Assembly (NCBI GenBank): GCA_900545125.1
Contig: UQXS01000031.1
Location: 1 to 15,601 of the forward strand
DNA: 15,601 nucleotides
Direction: 5' to 3'
From: an uncultured Ruminococcus sp.
GTDB lineage: Bacteria > Bacillota > Clostridia > Oscillospirales > Ruminococcaceae
Positions within the stretch are counted from its first letter, which is position 1. Every line of letters starts with the position of its first letter. Of this stretch, positions 6,533 to 13,387 are shown in pieces. The position numbers and the translations under genes are program-made. Under the pieces are notes generated by a model. It did no database searches, was not told the origin of the DNA, and saw nothing but the letters and a program-made list of their open reading frames with translations.

Positions 6533-8088
6533 TACTTCTTCTCCTCGTGATATTCTTTTTCGGTATTTACGTTCCAGATATTGGACTTGTCCGCAGTACC
6601 GGATTTAATGTTCTTTACAGCCTCAAACGAAGTACACATAGAGTGGTCGATGTTGTTGTAGCGGTGCTGACCGTTTCGTCCTACGCAGTAGAGATTACCA
6701 ATAGAGCTGAGGTAATCAACAAGGGTATCCATTTCGTCGTAGGTATCGAAATATGCAGGATAAGCTTTCTTTACCTTTTCCATATGGGTATCAAGAACCT
6801 GATCTGCGCTGTCAATAAGACCGAGTTTTATCATTTCTTTTACGCAGAATTCAGAGAACTGTTTTTCTGTCATGTTCCAGAACTTATCGCCCTCGGTAAC
6901 GAAATATTCAAGACCGAGCCAAACGGTATTTTTAAGATCTTTTACCATGTAGGGAGACCAGTTGTTGTATATCTGGAAACGGCCCATTTTTACACGTCTG
7001 TCCTGAACGTATACCCAGCAGTCGGGCACGATATTGCCGACGGTTCTCATAGTTGTCTTGTTTTTAAGATTGAGCTTCGGAACGAGCACACCCAGAGTCA
7101 TGTAGTCACGGTAGGGGAGTCCTGCGGCGATTCTTGCGGGTTCTGCCGGAACATCGTTCATACCGGCAACGAGATCCTTTACAGGCATTGAAGAGATGAT
7201 GCAGTCGCCGTTCAGTGTAAGTTCCCCGCCGTCTTTTACGTAGGTCACGCCTGTAAGGAGATTTTCGTCGTTTTTGTGTATTTTCTTTACAGCGGCGTTC
7301 ATGATGATATTTCCGCCGAGTTTTTTGATTTCGTCAGCGGTCACTTCCCAGAGCTGTCCGGGGCCAAGTTTAGGGTATTTGAATTCTTCGATAAGGGAAG
7401 TGTTGACCTTACGGTTTTTTACTTTGAAAAGCTTGCCGAAAAAGTCCTTGATGATACCCACGATCGACAGACCCTTAGTACGCTGAGCGCCCCATGAAGC
7501 GTCGATCTCGCTGGGATGTCTGCCCCAGAGATTTTCCGTGTAGTATTCAAAGAACATGGAGTAAAGCTGTTTTCCGAAGCAGTTGATGTAGAAGTTTTCG
7601 AGGTTATTTTCCGGACGTTTGTGGATAACGGCTGCAAGGTAGCTGAATCCGACTTTCATTGTGGTAAAGAATCCGAAATTCTTGATAGTTTCCGGTTTAA
7701 GTGAAACGGGGTAATCGTAGAATTTATCATTGAAAAGGATACGTGAAACACGGTGTCTGGAGAGCATTACACGGTTTTTCTTCTGAGGATCGGGACCGTC
7801 CTTGCTTACGGAGACTTTTCTTTTCAGGAGGAGATCGTCGTATGAGGGAGAGCCCTGCATAGGGAGCATATTGCTCCACCAGCTGTTTACTTCCGGGATT
7901 TTTGAGAAAAAGCGGTGGCCGCCCATATCCATGCGGTTTCCTTTGTAGTTGACTGTTTTCGAGATACCGCCTATGGCATCTGTTTCTTCAAGAACAGTAA
8001 CGTCATATTCGCCGGAATTATCTTTAAGAAGTTCATATGCAGCAGTCAGACCGGCAGGGCCGGCGCCTATTATAATTATTTTTTTCAT
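6532..8088 (-). CDS. FAD-dependent oxidoreductase resembling UDP-galactopyranose mutase / amine-oxidase fold
   Basis: 518 residues. A Rossmann FAD-binding motif, IIGAGPAGLTAAYEL, sits at residues 6-20, with Glu34 placed to bind the FAD ribose. DMGGHRFFSK (54-63) and a C-terminal NLYCVGRNGQHRYNNIDHS (465-483) closely resemble motifs of UDP-galactopyranose mutase, where the conserved Arg and Tyr residues contact the sugar nucleotide. It is longer than bacterial Glf (about 370-390 residues), so it is probably a related branch and I give no glf symbol. AGGAGA lies just upstream of the ATG and there is a strong promoter at 8157-8185. As first gene of an operon with GtrA and a GT-C-like protein, it may make or modify the sugar nucleotide used for surface glycan decoration. 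A protoporphyrinogen-oxidase-like or carotenoid-type role cannot be excluded. Confidence 0.75.
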   Translation of the reverse strand: MKKIIIIGAGPAGLTAAYELLKDNSGEYDVTVLEETDAIGGISKTVNYKGNRMDMGGHRFFSKIPEVNSWWSNMLPMQGSPSYDDLLLKRKVSVSKDGPDPQKKNRVMLSRHRVSRILFNDKFYDYPVSLKPETIKNFGFFTTMKVGFSYLAAVIHKRPENNLENFYINCFGKQLYSMFFEYYTENLWGRHPSEIDASWGAQRTKGLSIVGIIKDFFGKLFKVKNRKVNTSLIEEFKYPKLGPGQLWEVTADEIKKLGGNIIMNAAVKKIHKNDENLLTGVTYVKDGGELTLNGDCIISSMPVKDLVAGMNDVPAEPARIAAGLPYRDYMTLGVLVPKLNLKNKTTMRTVGNIVPDCWVYVQDRRVKMGRFQIYNNWSPYMVKDLKNTVWLGLEYFVTEGDKFWNMTEKQFSEFCVKEMIKLGLIDSADQVLDTHMEKVKKAYPAYFDTYDEMDTLVDYLSSIGNLYCVGRNGQHRYNNIDHSMCTSFEAVKNIKSGTADKSNIWNVNTEKEYHEEKK

Positions 8089-8123
8089 GTATTTCTCCTT
8101 TTATTATATTTTATATATTTTCA

Positions 8124-8138
8124 GATCATTGTATGATC
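8124..8138. repeat. Short perfect inverted repeat in the FAD-operon leader
   Basis: GATCAT (8124-8129), TGT, ATGATC (8133-8138). It falls about 12-26 bases after the predicted transcription start of the leftward promoter, so it could be an operator or a small leader hairpin. No regulator is identified. Confidence 0.45.
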
Positions 8139-8156
8139 CCGAATATTATAATTTAT

Positions 8157-8185
8157 ATTATACCACACAGCCGTGGACTTTACAA
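8157..8185 (-). promoter_or_regulatory. Promoter of the FAD/GtrA/GT-C operon (sigma-A type)
   Basis: On the minus strand: TTGTAA (8185-8180), a 17-base spacer and TATAAT (8162-8157) preceded by TGG. The predicted start near 8150 leaves a leader of about 60 bases. Confidence 0.82.
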
Positions 8186-8390
8186 GTGTTTTGGCGAAAA
8201 AAACAAAAAAACCAACTCACTGCATGATATATTTCATAACTTATTTATATATTTAGTCGCTATGATTTTAAGTTTCTCTTCACTGTATTTTAAATTTTGT
8301 CGGATGTTACAGATTTTGCAGGAATAATTATGCACAGTGACGAAATGTATGTTTTTATTTGTTAAATCTAAAATATATGTTCGTTTTCTC

Positions 8391-8419
8391 TTGACATTCA
8401 GAAACTTTTGTTCTATAAT
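8391..8419 (+). promoter_or_regulatory. Consensus promoter of the seven-gene holB/ricT operon
   Basis: TTGACA (8391-8396), exactly 17 bases, TATAAT (8414-8419). Both boxes are perfect consensus, so this is probably a strong sigma-A promoter. It lacks the TGG extension found at the other promoters here. The predicted start near 8426 gives a leader of about 50 bases. Confidence 0.9.
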
Positions 8420-8443
8420 AAAGACATAGAGAAAAAATGTTCG

Positions 8444-8465
8444 CAGATTGACAGATGAAAATCTG
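8444..8465 (+). promoter_or_regulatory. Leader hairpin abutting the ribosome binding site
   Basis: CAGATT (8444-8449) can pair with AATCTG (8460-8465) around a ten-base loop, and AGGAGG (8466-8471) starts on the very next base. Such a stem may affect ribosome access to the first gene. It is short, so it may be fortuitous. Confidence 0.35.
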
Positions 8466-8476
8466 AGGAGGAAAAC

Positions 8477-8725
8477 ATGAAACAGATGATAAAAGCTTAT
8501 GAAGAAAGCTGTATTCTTGCAAAGAAAAGGATAGATCAGCTTACAAAACAAAAAAACGACCTTAAAAGAAAGGGACGGGAAGATACCATAGAGGAACTTG
8601 ATCTGGAACGCCGGATACGTCTGCTTTACGAGGAACGCAGTCAGATGAGGGAGATTGTGGTATATCTCACAAATTATCTGAGGAGGGTTGAGCAGCGTGC
8701 CGAAACGAGAAACTTATTCAGATAA
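8477..8725 (+). CDS. Small coiled-coil protein, unknown function
   Basis: 82 residues, almost entirely charged and helical, with heptad-like Leu/Ile spacing through IDQLTKQKNDLKRK and ELDLERRIRLLYEERSQM. It has no Cys-rich, signal or membrane segment. AGGAGG at 8466-8471 and a perfect consensus promoter argue that it is real and well expressed. Its last 29 bases overlap the next gene, a sigma region-4-like protein, in another frame, so the two are probably made together and may interact. In some phage-type regulators (DUF1492/ArpU-like) a helical N-terminus and a region-4-like C-terminus occur in one chain; here the two parts would be separate. I do not recognise a family. Confidence 0.7.
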   Translation: MKQMIKAYEESCILAKKRIDQLTKQKNDLKRKGREDTIEELDLERRIRLLYEERSQMREIVVYLTNYLRRVEQRAETRNLFR

Positions 8726-8993
8726 TTTTACCGGTGAGTCGGACAGCGGACTGCGTGCGATAATTGCTGACAGTAATGAATCGGAGTCAAGACAGAAGTT
8801 AAAGAAAATATTATTAAATGTTATAAAAAACGAGCTTACTCCGAGACAAAACGAAATAATTATGCTATACTATTTTAAGAACCTTGATTCCGTCCAGATA
8901 GGAAAACGGCTGGGAATCTCCCAGCAGGCAGTTTCGGCTGCTATGTCAAGGGCAAAAATGAGGATATTTCGTATCCTGAAATATTATATCTGA
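8697..8993 (+). CDS. Sigma-70 region-4-like DNA-binding protein (no region 2)
   Basis: I choose the GTG at 8697, ten bases after AGGAGG (8681-8686), giving 98 residues; an upstream TTG at 8688 sits against the ribosome site. The N-terminal 30 residues are acidic and probably disordered. Residues 46-98 form a sigma-70 region-4 / HTH domain: ELTPRQNEIIMLYYF, then the helix-turn-helix SVQIGKRLGISQQAVSAAMS (65-84). Region 4 normally reads the -35 box, but region 2, needed for core binding and promoter melting, is absent. The protein may therefore act as a regulator, as half of a split sigma factor, or with the coiled-coil protein whose gene it overlaps. The decarboxylase-family gene follows after 11 bases. 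Confidence 0.82.
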   Translation: MPKRETYSDNFTGESDSGLRAIIADSNESESRQKLKKILLNVIKNELTPRQNEIIMLYYFKNLDSVQIGKRLGISQQAVSAAMSRAKMRIFRILKYYI

Positions 8994-9004
8994 CAGGTGA
9001 TAAA

Positions 9005-10333
9005 ATGAATACTCCGATATATGATTTTATACAGAAATATGCTTCTTCCGGCGGACTAAGATGTCATATGCCGGGACATAAGGGAATTGCTCCCGAAAAA
9101 GAACTTGAAGCTCTGTTCCGTGGGGATATTACTGAGATATCCGGTGCGGACAGCCTTTTTGAAGCGGAGAGCATCATTGCCGAAAGTGAAAGAAATATGG
9201 CATCACTTTACGGGACGGCTGCCACGGTATATTCAGCCGGAGGATCGACATTGTGCATTCAGGCTATGCTTGCGGTTATGAAGCAGGAAAACCGTAAAAT
9301 ATTTGCGGTAAGGAACGTTCACCGCAGTTTTCTCAATGCTGCGGCGCTTCTTGATCTGGACGTAGAATGGATAATGCCGCATTATACGGGCGGAATTCTT
9401 TCGGGTATGATCTCAACGGATGAAGTTGAGAAACGGCTTGCATTCAGCGGCAGACCTGCCTGTCTTTATGTCACATCCCCCGACTACACCGGCAGGCTTG
9501 CCGATATACAGGGACTTTCAGCTGTCTGCCGCCGATGCGGAGCACGGCTGATCGTCGATAATGCTCATGGTGCTCATCTTCATTTTTTTGAAGAAAGCAT
9601 CCACCCCATTGCACTGGGAGCGGATATGTGCTGCGATTCTGCGCATAAAATGCTGCCGGTGCTGACGGGAGCAGCAATGCTCCATACGTCACGGCAGGAA
9701 TATGTTCCGCTGCTGAAACCGGCTATGAGTCTTTTTGCATCTACAAGTCCGTCTTATCCGGTGATGATGTCTCTTGACCTGTGCAATAAGTACCTTGCCG
9801 GGAACATACGTAGGGATATTGCGGAAAATCTTGCATATCTGGAAGATTTTCGGAACAGGTTTTCCGGAAAACTGGAGTTTGCTGATTCTGAGCCGTTTCA
9901 TATAACCGTGAAAGCCTCTGAAAGCGGATATGACGGCAGGGAGCTTGCAGATCTTCTGCGAAAAAACGGCGCAGAATGTGAGTATGCTGACAGTGAACTG
10001 CTTATTCTGCTGATGTCTGCGGTGTGCCGTCAGGAGGATTACGGCAGACTTTCAGAGGCTATGGGGAGAGCGATTGCCGATGCCGGACGCTATGAAAAAA
10101 GTTCATGCAGATTTTCGATGAATCTTCCCGAAAAGGCAATGAGTATCCGTGAGGCGGTTTTTTCCACAAGCGAGGAAATAAATGTTGAAAACTCCGAGGG
10201 CAGAATCTGTGCTGCCGTAAGAGTTCCGTGTCCGCCTGCTGTTCCCATAGCGGCAAGCGGAGAAATAATTGACCGGGAATGCATAAATATTTTCAAAAGC
10301 TATGGAATTTCAACTGTAAATGTGGTAAAATAG
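9005..10333 (+). CDS. Orn/Lys/Arg decarboxylase-family PLP enzyme (YaaO-like)
   Basis: 442-residue fold-type I PLP enzyme. HMPGHKG (21-27) is the N-terminal mark of the Orn/Lys/Arg decarboxylase family. VDNAHGAH (184-191) supplies the Asp that contacts the PLP ring nitrogen, and DSAHKMLPVLTG (211-222) holds the Schiff-base lysine, Lys215. The usual Glu after that Asp is Asn186 here, and the C-terminal domain is shorter than in YaaO or SpeA proteins (about 480-490 residues). The substrate cannot be read from sequence: arginine, lysine, ornithine, or none of these. An AGGTGA site precedes the ATG. In Bacillus the yaaO gene likewise precedes the tmk-holB-ricT cluster, so the position is conserved. 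Confidence 0.85.
   Translation: MNTPIYDFIQKYASSGGLRCHMPGHKGIAPEKELEALFRGDITEISGADSLFEAESIIAESERNMASLYGTAATVYSAGGSTLCIQAMLAVMKQENRKIFAVRNVHRSFLNAAALLDLDVEWIMPHYTGGILSGMISTDEVEKRLAFSGRPACLYVTSPDYTGRLADIQGLSAVCRRCGARLIVDNAHGAHLHFFEESIHPIALGADMCCDSAHKMLPVLTGAAMLHTSRQEYVPLLKPAMSLFASTSPSYPVMMSLDLCNKYLAGNIRRDIAENLAYLEDFRNRFSGKLEFADSEPFHITVKASESGYDGRELADLLRKNGAECEYADSELLILLMSAVCRQEDYGRLSEAMGRAIADAGRYEKSSCRFSMNLPEKAMSIREAVFSTSEEINVENSEGRICAAVRVPCPPAVPIAASGEIIDRECINIFKSYGISTVNVVK
10321..10331 (+). promoter_or_regulatory. Possible internal -10 element upstream of holB
   Basis: TGTGGTAAAAT spans the end of the decarboxylase gene. The TGG-TAAAAT form matches the groES -10 region, but no recognisable -35 box lies 17 bases upstream. 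It may give holB some expression of its own. Confidence 0.25.
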
Positions 10334-10364
10334 AAATGAAACTGTCCGAAGTGAGAGGTACGAT

Positions 10365-11345
10365 ATGAAAAAAATTTATGGAAATGAATATCTGATTTCA
10401 ACTCTGGAAAATATGGTGCGCAGGGACAGAGCAGCTCATGCGGTGTTGTTTTACGGAGAAAAAGGCAGCGGAAAAAAACTGATAGCCAAATATTATTCAG
10501 AGCTTCTGCTGTGTGAATCTCCGGTGGACGGACATCCCTGCGGTGATTGTACTGCCTGCAAAAATGTTGAATCGGGATATCATCCTGACGTTGTATATCC
10601 TGCGAAAAGCGGCAAGCTTGGCGGATATTCCGTGGAAACAGCGGGGGCAGTATCCAGCGATGCTTTTGTGAAGCCAAATAATAAAAGCGGCAGAAAGGTT
10701 TATATCTTCACCGATTGCCGGAACTTTGACAGCCGTCCCCAGAACAAGCTGCTGAAACTGATTGAAGAACCGCCGGACTACGCCTATTTTATTTTTACGG
10801 CGGAGTCAAAGTCGGTTTTTCTGCCGACTATAATATCACGCTGTGTCTGCTTCGGAACATCGGTCTGTACGGAAGAACAGGCGGAACAGGCTTTGGCGGA
10901 GGACGGATACAGCAGTGATGATATCCGGAAAGCCGTAAAATGTTTTCACGGCAATATAGGAATGTGCAGGGAATATCTTCTTGACGAATCTCTCCGGCGG
11001 AAAGTGGATTTGACAAAATCGCTTGCAGATAGTATAATAAAAAGAGACGAATATGCAATGAATGCAGCGTTCTATACGGTGGCAAAGGACAGAAATGACG
11101 TGGGAGAGGTATTTTCCATGCTTGACAAGCTGATACGTGATTCAGCAGTATTTCAGAAATGTCCCGGAGCCGGAGCTGTAAGCTGTTTTGATGAAGCTGC
11201 CAGATCGCTTTCGGAAAGACTTGGAGTGTATCAGGCGGTCAGACTTCACAGGTACATTGAAAAAGCACGCAGTGCCGTAGAAAGCAATGTTAATATTCCT
11301 CTTGTAATAGCATCTTTGTGCGCTGAAATAATCAATACAGTATAA
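10365..11345 (+). CDS. holB: DNA polymerase III subunit delta prime (clamp loader)
   Basis: 326-residue AAA+ subunit of the clamp loader that opens the DnaN sliding clamp during replication. HAVLFYGEKGSGKK (25-38) carries the Walker-A-like loop. Cys50, Cys59, Cys62 and Cys65 form the four-cysteine zinc module typical of clamp-loader subunits. NKLLKLIEEPP (127-137) and ISRC with the SRC motif (158-160) are delta-prime hallmarks. Walker B is degenerate (KVYIFTDCRN), as expected for a subunit that does not hydrolyse ATP. The gap to the preceding gene is 31 bases and to ricT 25 bases. The usual neighbour tmk is not present. Confidence 0.93.
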   Translation: MKKIYGNEYLISTLENMVRRDRAAHAVLFYGEKGSGKKLIAKYYSELLLCESPVDGHPCGDCTACKNVESGYHPDVVYPAKSGKLGGYSVETAGAVSSDAFVKPNNKSGRKVYIFTDCRNFDSRPQNKLLKLIEEPPDYAYFIFTAESKSVFLPTIISRCVCFGTSVCTEEQAEQALAEDGYSSDDIRKAVKCFHGNIGMCREYLLDESLRRKVDLTKSLADSIIKRDEYAMNAAFYTVAKDRNDVGEVFSMLDKLIRDSAVFQKCPGAGAVSCFDEAARSLSERLGVYQAVRLHRYIEKARSAVESNVNIPLVIASLCAEIINTV

Positions 11346-11370
11346 ATTCAGCGGCAAAAAGGAGAATTAT

Positions 11371-12237
11371 ATGAAAGAAATAGTAGGAGTACGCTTCAAG
11401 AGCGTAGGAAAAATATATTACTTTTCGCCGGACGGTATAGAAGCAAAGGTCGGCGATCATGCGATCGTTGAAACGGTGCGGGGCGTTGAGTGCGGAGAAG
11501 TAGTTATCGCAAACAGGCAGATAGAGGATAATCAGATATCTTCACCGCTGAAACCTATTATCCGGATAGCAACAGAGGCTGATATGAAGATCGTTGCCAA
11601 AAATAAGCAGCGTGAGAAAGAGGCTTTTGACGTATGTCAGGAAAAAATTGCTTTCCGCAAACTGAAAATGAATCTTGTTGACGTGGAATGCACTTTTGAC
11701 AATAACAAGATACTTTTCTATTTCACAGCGGAGAATCGTGTGGATTTTCGTGAACTGGTAAAAGATCTTGCGGCCGTGTTCAGGACACGTATCGAACTGA
11801 GACAGATCGGTGTCCGTGACGAGGCGAAGATACTTGGCGGTATGGGCATATGCGGCAGGGAGTTCTGCTGTAAGGGATATATGGGCGATTTTCAGCCTGT
11901 ATCCATTAAAATGGCAAAGGAACAGGGACTTTCTCTCAATCCGACAAAGATCTCAGGAACTTGCGGCAGACTTATGTGCTGTCTGAAAAACGAGCAGAAT
12001 GTCTATGAGGAACTTCTGAAAATAACTCCGAAAGTAGGCGCAATTGTTGTGACTCCTGACGGAGACAAGGGCAGAGTTGAGGATGCCAATCTTATTACCG
12101 GCAAATTGCGGATAAAGACCGATAAATCAGAAGTCCCCGTAACTCTGGACAGAAGTGAGGTAAAGCTTCTCCGTGATGCGGAGATCAGGGTCAACCGTGA
12201 CGAACTGAGGGCTTTGAAAAACCTTGAGGATAAGTAA
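11371..12237 (+). CDS. ricT: RicT (YaaT), PSP1-domain iron-sulfur protein of the Y-complex
   Basis: 288 residues with a PSP1 C-terminal domain. In Bacillus subtilis RicT works with RicA and RicF as the Y-complex, which carries [4Fe-4S] clusters and directs RNase Y processing of selected mRNAs; mutants are affected in sporulation, competence and biofilms. Cysteine motifs match: GGMGICGREFCC (Cys161, 166, 167) and ISGTCGRLMCC (Cys198, 203, 204). RQIGVRDEAK before the first cluster motif is also characteristic. AAAGGAG lies nine or ten bases before the ATG. The TAA stop overlaps the queH ATG by one base. RicA and RicF are not in this window. Confidence 0.95.
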   Translation: MKEIVGVRFKSVGKIYYFSPDGIEAKVGDHAIVETVRGVECGEVVIANRQIEDNQISSPLKPIIRIATEADMKIVAKNKQREKEAFDVCQEKIAFRKLKMNLVDVECTFDNNKILFYFTAENRVDFRELVKDLAAVFRTRIELRQIGVRDEAKILGGMGICGREFCCKGYMGDFQPVSIKMAKEQGLSLNPTKISGTCGRLMCCLKNEQNVYEELLKITPKVGAIVVTPDGDKGRVEDANLITGKLRIKTDKSEVPVTLDRSEVKLLRDAEIRVNRDELRALKNLEDK

Positions 12238-12863
12238 TGAATAAGATAAATTACGGCAGGATGCTGGATGAAACCCTTGCTGCCCTTGAAAAAGGCGGAG
12301 AACGTCCGTCACTGCTGCTTCATGCCTGCTGTGCTCCATGCAGCAGCCATACACTGACGGTTCTGGAGAAATATTTTGATATCACTTTGTATTTTTTCAA
12401 TCCGAATATTGCTCCGGAGGAGGAGTATGATTTCCGATGCAGCGAACTTAAAAGGCTTGTCAGAGAAATGGGACTTAATATCCGGGTAATTGAAGAAAGA
12501 TACGATCCTGCGCCGTTTTATGCGCTGTCAAAAGGATTGGAAAAACTTCCGGAAAGAGGAGAACGCTGTCAGAAGTGCATATCGTACCGTCTTGAAGCGG
12601 CAGGAGCAAAAGCACGCAAGCTGGGATGCGATTATTTCACCACAACGCTGACTATAAGTCCACATAAAGACTGCGGCTACATAAATAACAGGGGCGGAGA
12701 GATCGCAGAGACGTGCGGAGTATCATATCTTTTTTCTGATTTCAAGAAGCATGACGGATACAAGCATTCCATAGAGCTTTCAAGGCAGTACAGCCTGTAT
12801 CGTCAGAATTACTGCGGATGTATATATAGTAAACTGAACCGTCAGGAGGCTGAAAATGGCTAA
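12237..12863 (+). CDS. queH: Epoxyqueuosine reductase QueH (DUF208)
   Basis: 208-residue protein performing the last step of queuosine synthesis, reduction of epoxyqueuosine to queuosine in the tRNA wobble position; QueH is the cobalamin-independent counterpart of QueG. Conserved cysteines are all present: LLHACCAPCSS (Cys31, 32, 35), ERCQKC (Cys111, 114) and YCGCIYS (Cys193, 195), with FNPNI at 54-58 and TTTLTISPHKD near 135-145. These cysteines hold the iron-sulfur cluster in the family. It begins on the last base of ricT (TAATG) and overlaps ybaK by eight bases, so all three are translationally coupled. No other queuosine gene is nearby. Confidence 0.92.
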   Translation: MNKINYGRMLDETLAALEKGGERPSLLLHACCAPCSSHTLTVLEKYFDITLYFFNPNIAPEEEYDFRCSELKRLVREMGLNIRVIEERYDPAPFYALSKGLEKLPERGERCQKCISYRLEAAGAKARKLGCDYFTTTLTISPHKDCGYINNRGGEIAETCGVSYLFSDFKKHDGYKHSIELSRQYSLYRQNYCGCIYSKLNRQEAENG

Positions 12864-13335
12864 GGAAGTAAAAACGAACGCAATGCGTTTTCTGGACAGA
12901 TCCGGAGTGAAGTATGAATTCAGTACATATAGCTGCGGCGAATTCATTGACGGAGTAACAACTGCTGAAACTCTTGGACAGCCTGTTGAGGAAACGTTCA
13001 AGACGCTGATAGCGCAGGGAAAAACAGGGGCATATTATTGTTTTCTCATTCCGGTCGCACTGGAGCTTGATCTTAAAAAGGCGGCAGTCAGCGTGGGAGA
13101 AAAATCCGTTTCGCTGCTTCATGTGAAAGATATAACGAAGGTCACAGGTTATGTACGGGGCGGATGTACGCCTATCGGCATGAAAAAGCAGTTTGTGACT
13201 GTTATTCACAGTTCTGCGGAGGAGCTTCCGCTTTTCTACATAAGCGGAGGAAGAATAGGACTTCAGCTTCATCTTTCACCAGTTGATCTGTCAAAGGTAA
13301 TCGGTGCAAAATTCTGCGACATAGTTATGGAATAG
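12856..13335 (+). CDS. ybaK: YbaK/EbsC-type Cys-tRNA(Pro) deacylase
   Basis: 159-residue aminoacyl-tRNA editing enzyme of the YbaK/ProX superfamily. It opens TNAMRFLDRSGVKYE as YbaK proteins do. EETFKTL contains Lys49, equivalent to the essential lysine of Haemophilus YbaK. GYVRGGCTPIGMKK (98-111) is the substrate-pocket loop, and a SGGRIG segment follows at 130-135. In known members it hydrolyses Cys-tRNA(Pro) made by error by prolyl-tRNA synthetase. AGGAGG (12844-12849) and the ATG lie inside the end of queH. It is the last gene of the operon; a hairpin follows eight bases after the stop. Confidence 0.93.
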   Translation: MAKEVKTNAMRFLDRSGVKYEFSTYSCGEFIDGVTTAETLGQPVEETFKTLIAQGKTGAYYCFLIPVALELDLKKAAVSVGEKSVSLLHVKDITKVTGYVRGGCTPIGMKKQFVTVIHSSAEELPLFYISGGRIGLQLHLSPVDLSKVIGAKFCDIVME

Positions 13336-13342
13336 AACAGTA

Positions 13343-13382
13343 AATACCGTCAGCTTTATCTGAGCTGACGGTATTGCCGTTT
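13343..13382. terminator. Terminator between ybaK and hsp20, probably bidirectional
   Basis: A perfect 13-bp stem (13343-13355 with 13363-13375) around a seven-base loop. The T run on the plus side is set back by a few bases (GCCGTTTTC); on the minus side the stem is followed by TTACTGTTC. It lies between two convergent genes. Confidence 0.8.
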
Positions 13383-13387
13383 TCTCA

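Larger units (their letters stand above)
8089..8476. other. Divergent intergenic region (388 bp)
   Basis: AT-rich spacer between the minus-strand FAD operon and the plus-strand seven-gene operon. It holds one promoter facing left (8157-8185), one facing right (8391-8419), a short inverted repeat (8124-8138) and a leader hairpin (8444-8465). In the core, about 8190-8390, I see only A and T runs and no convincing gene. A 105-codon minus-strand reading frame at 8234-8551 has no ribosome site and runs over the rightward promoter and into the next gene. Confidence 0.8.

Noticed and set aside
6475..7191. 238-codon plus-strand frame opposite the FAD and GtrA genes
   Set aside because: It is antisense to two genes with clear family motifs; its composition is a shadow of their codon usage and no family motif is visible.
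8234..8551. 105-codon minus-strand frame between the FAD operon and the coiled-coil gene
   Set aside because: It covers a perfect plus-strand promoter and the start of a well-supported gene, is very AT-rich and has no ribosome site.
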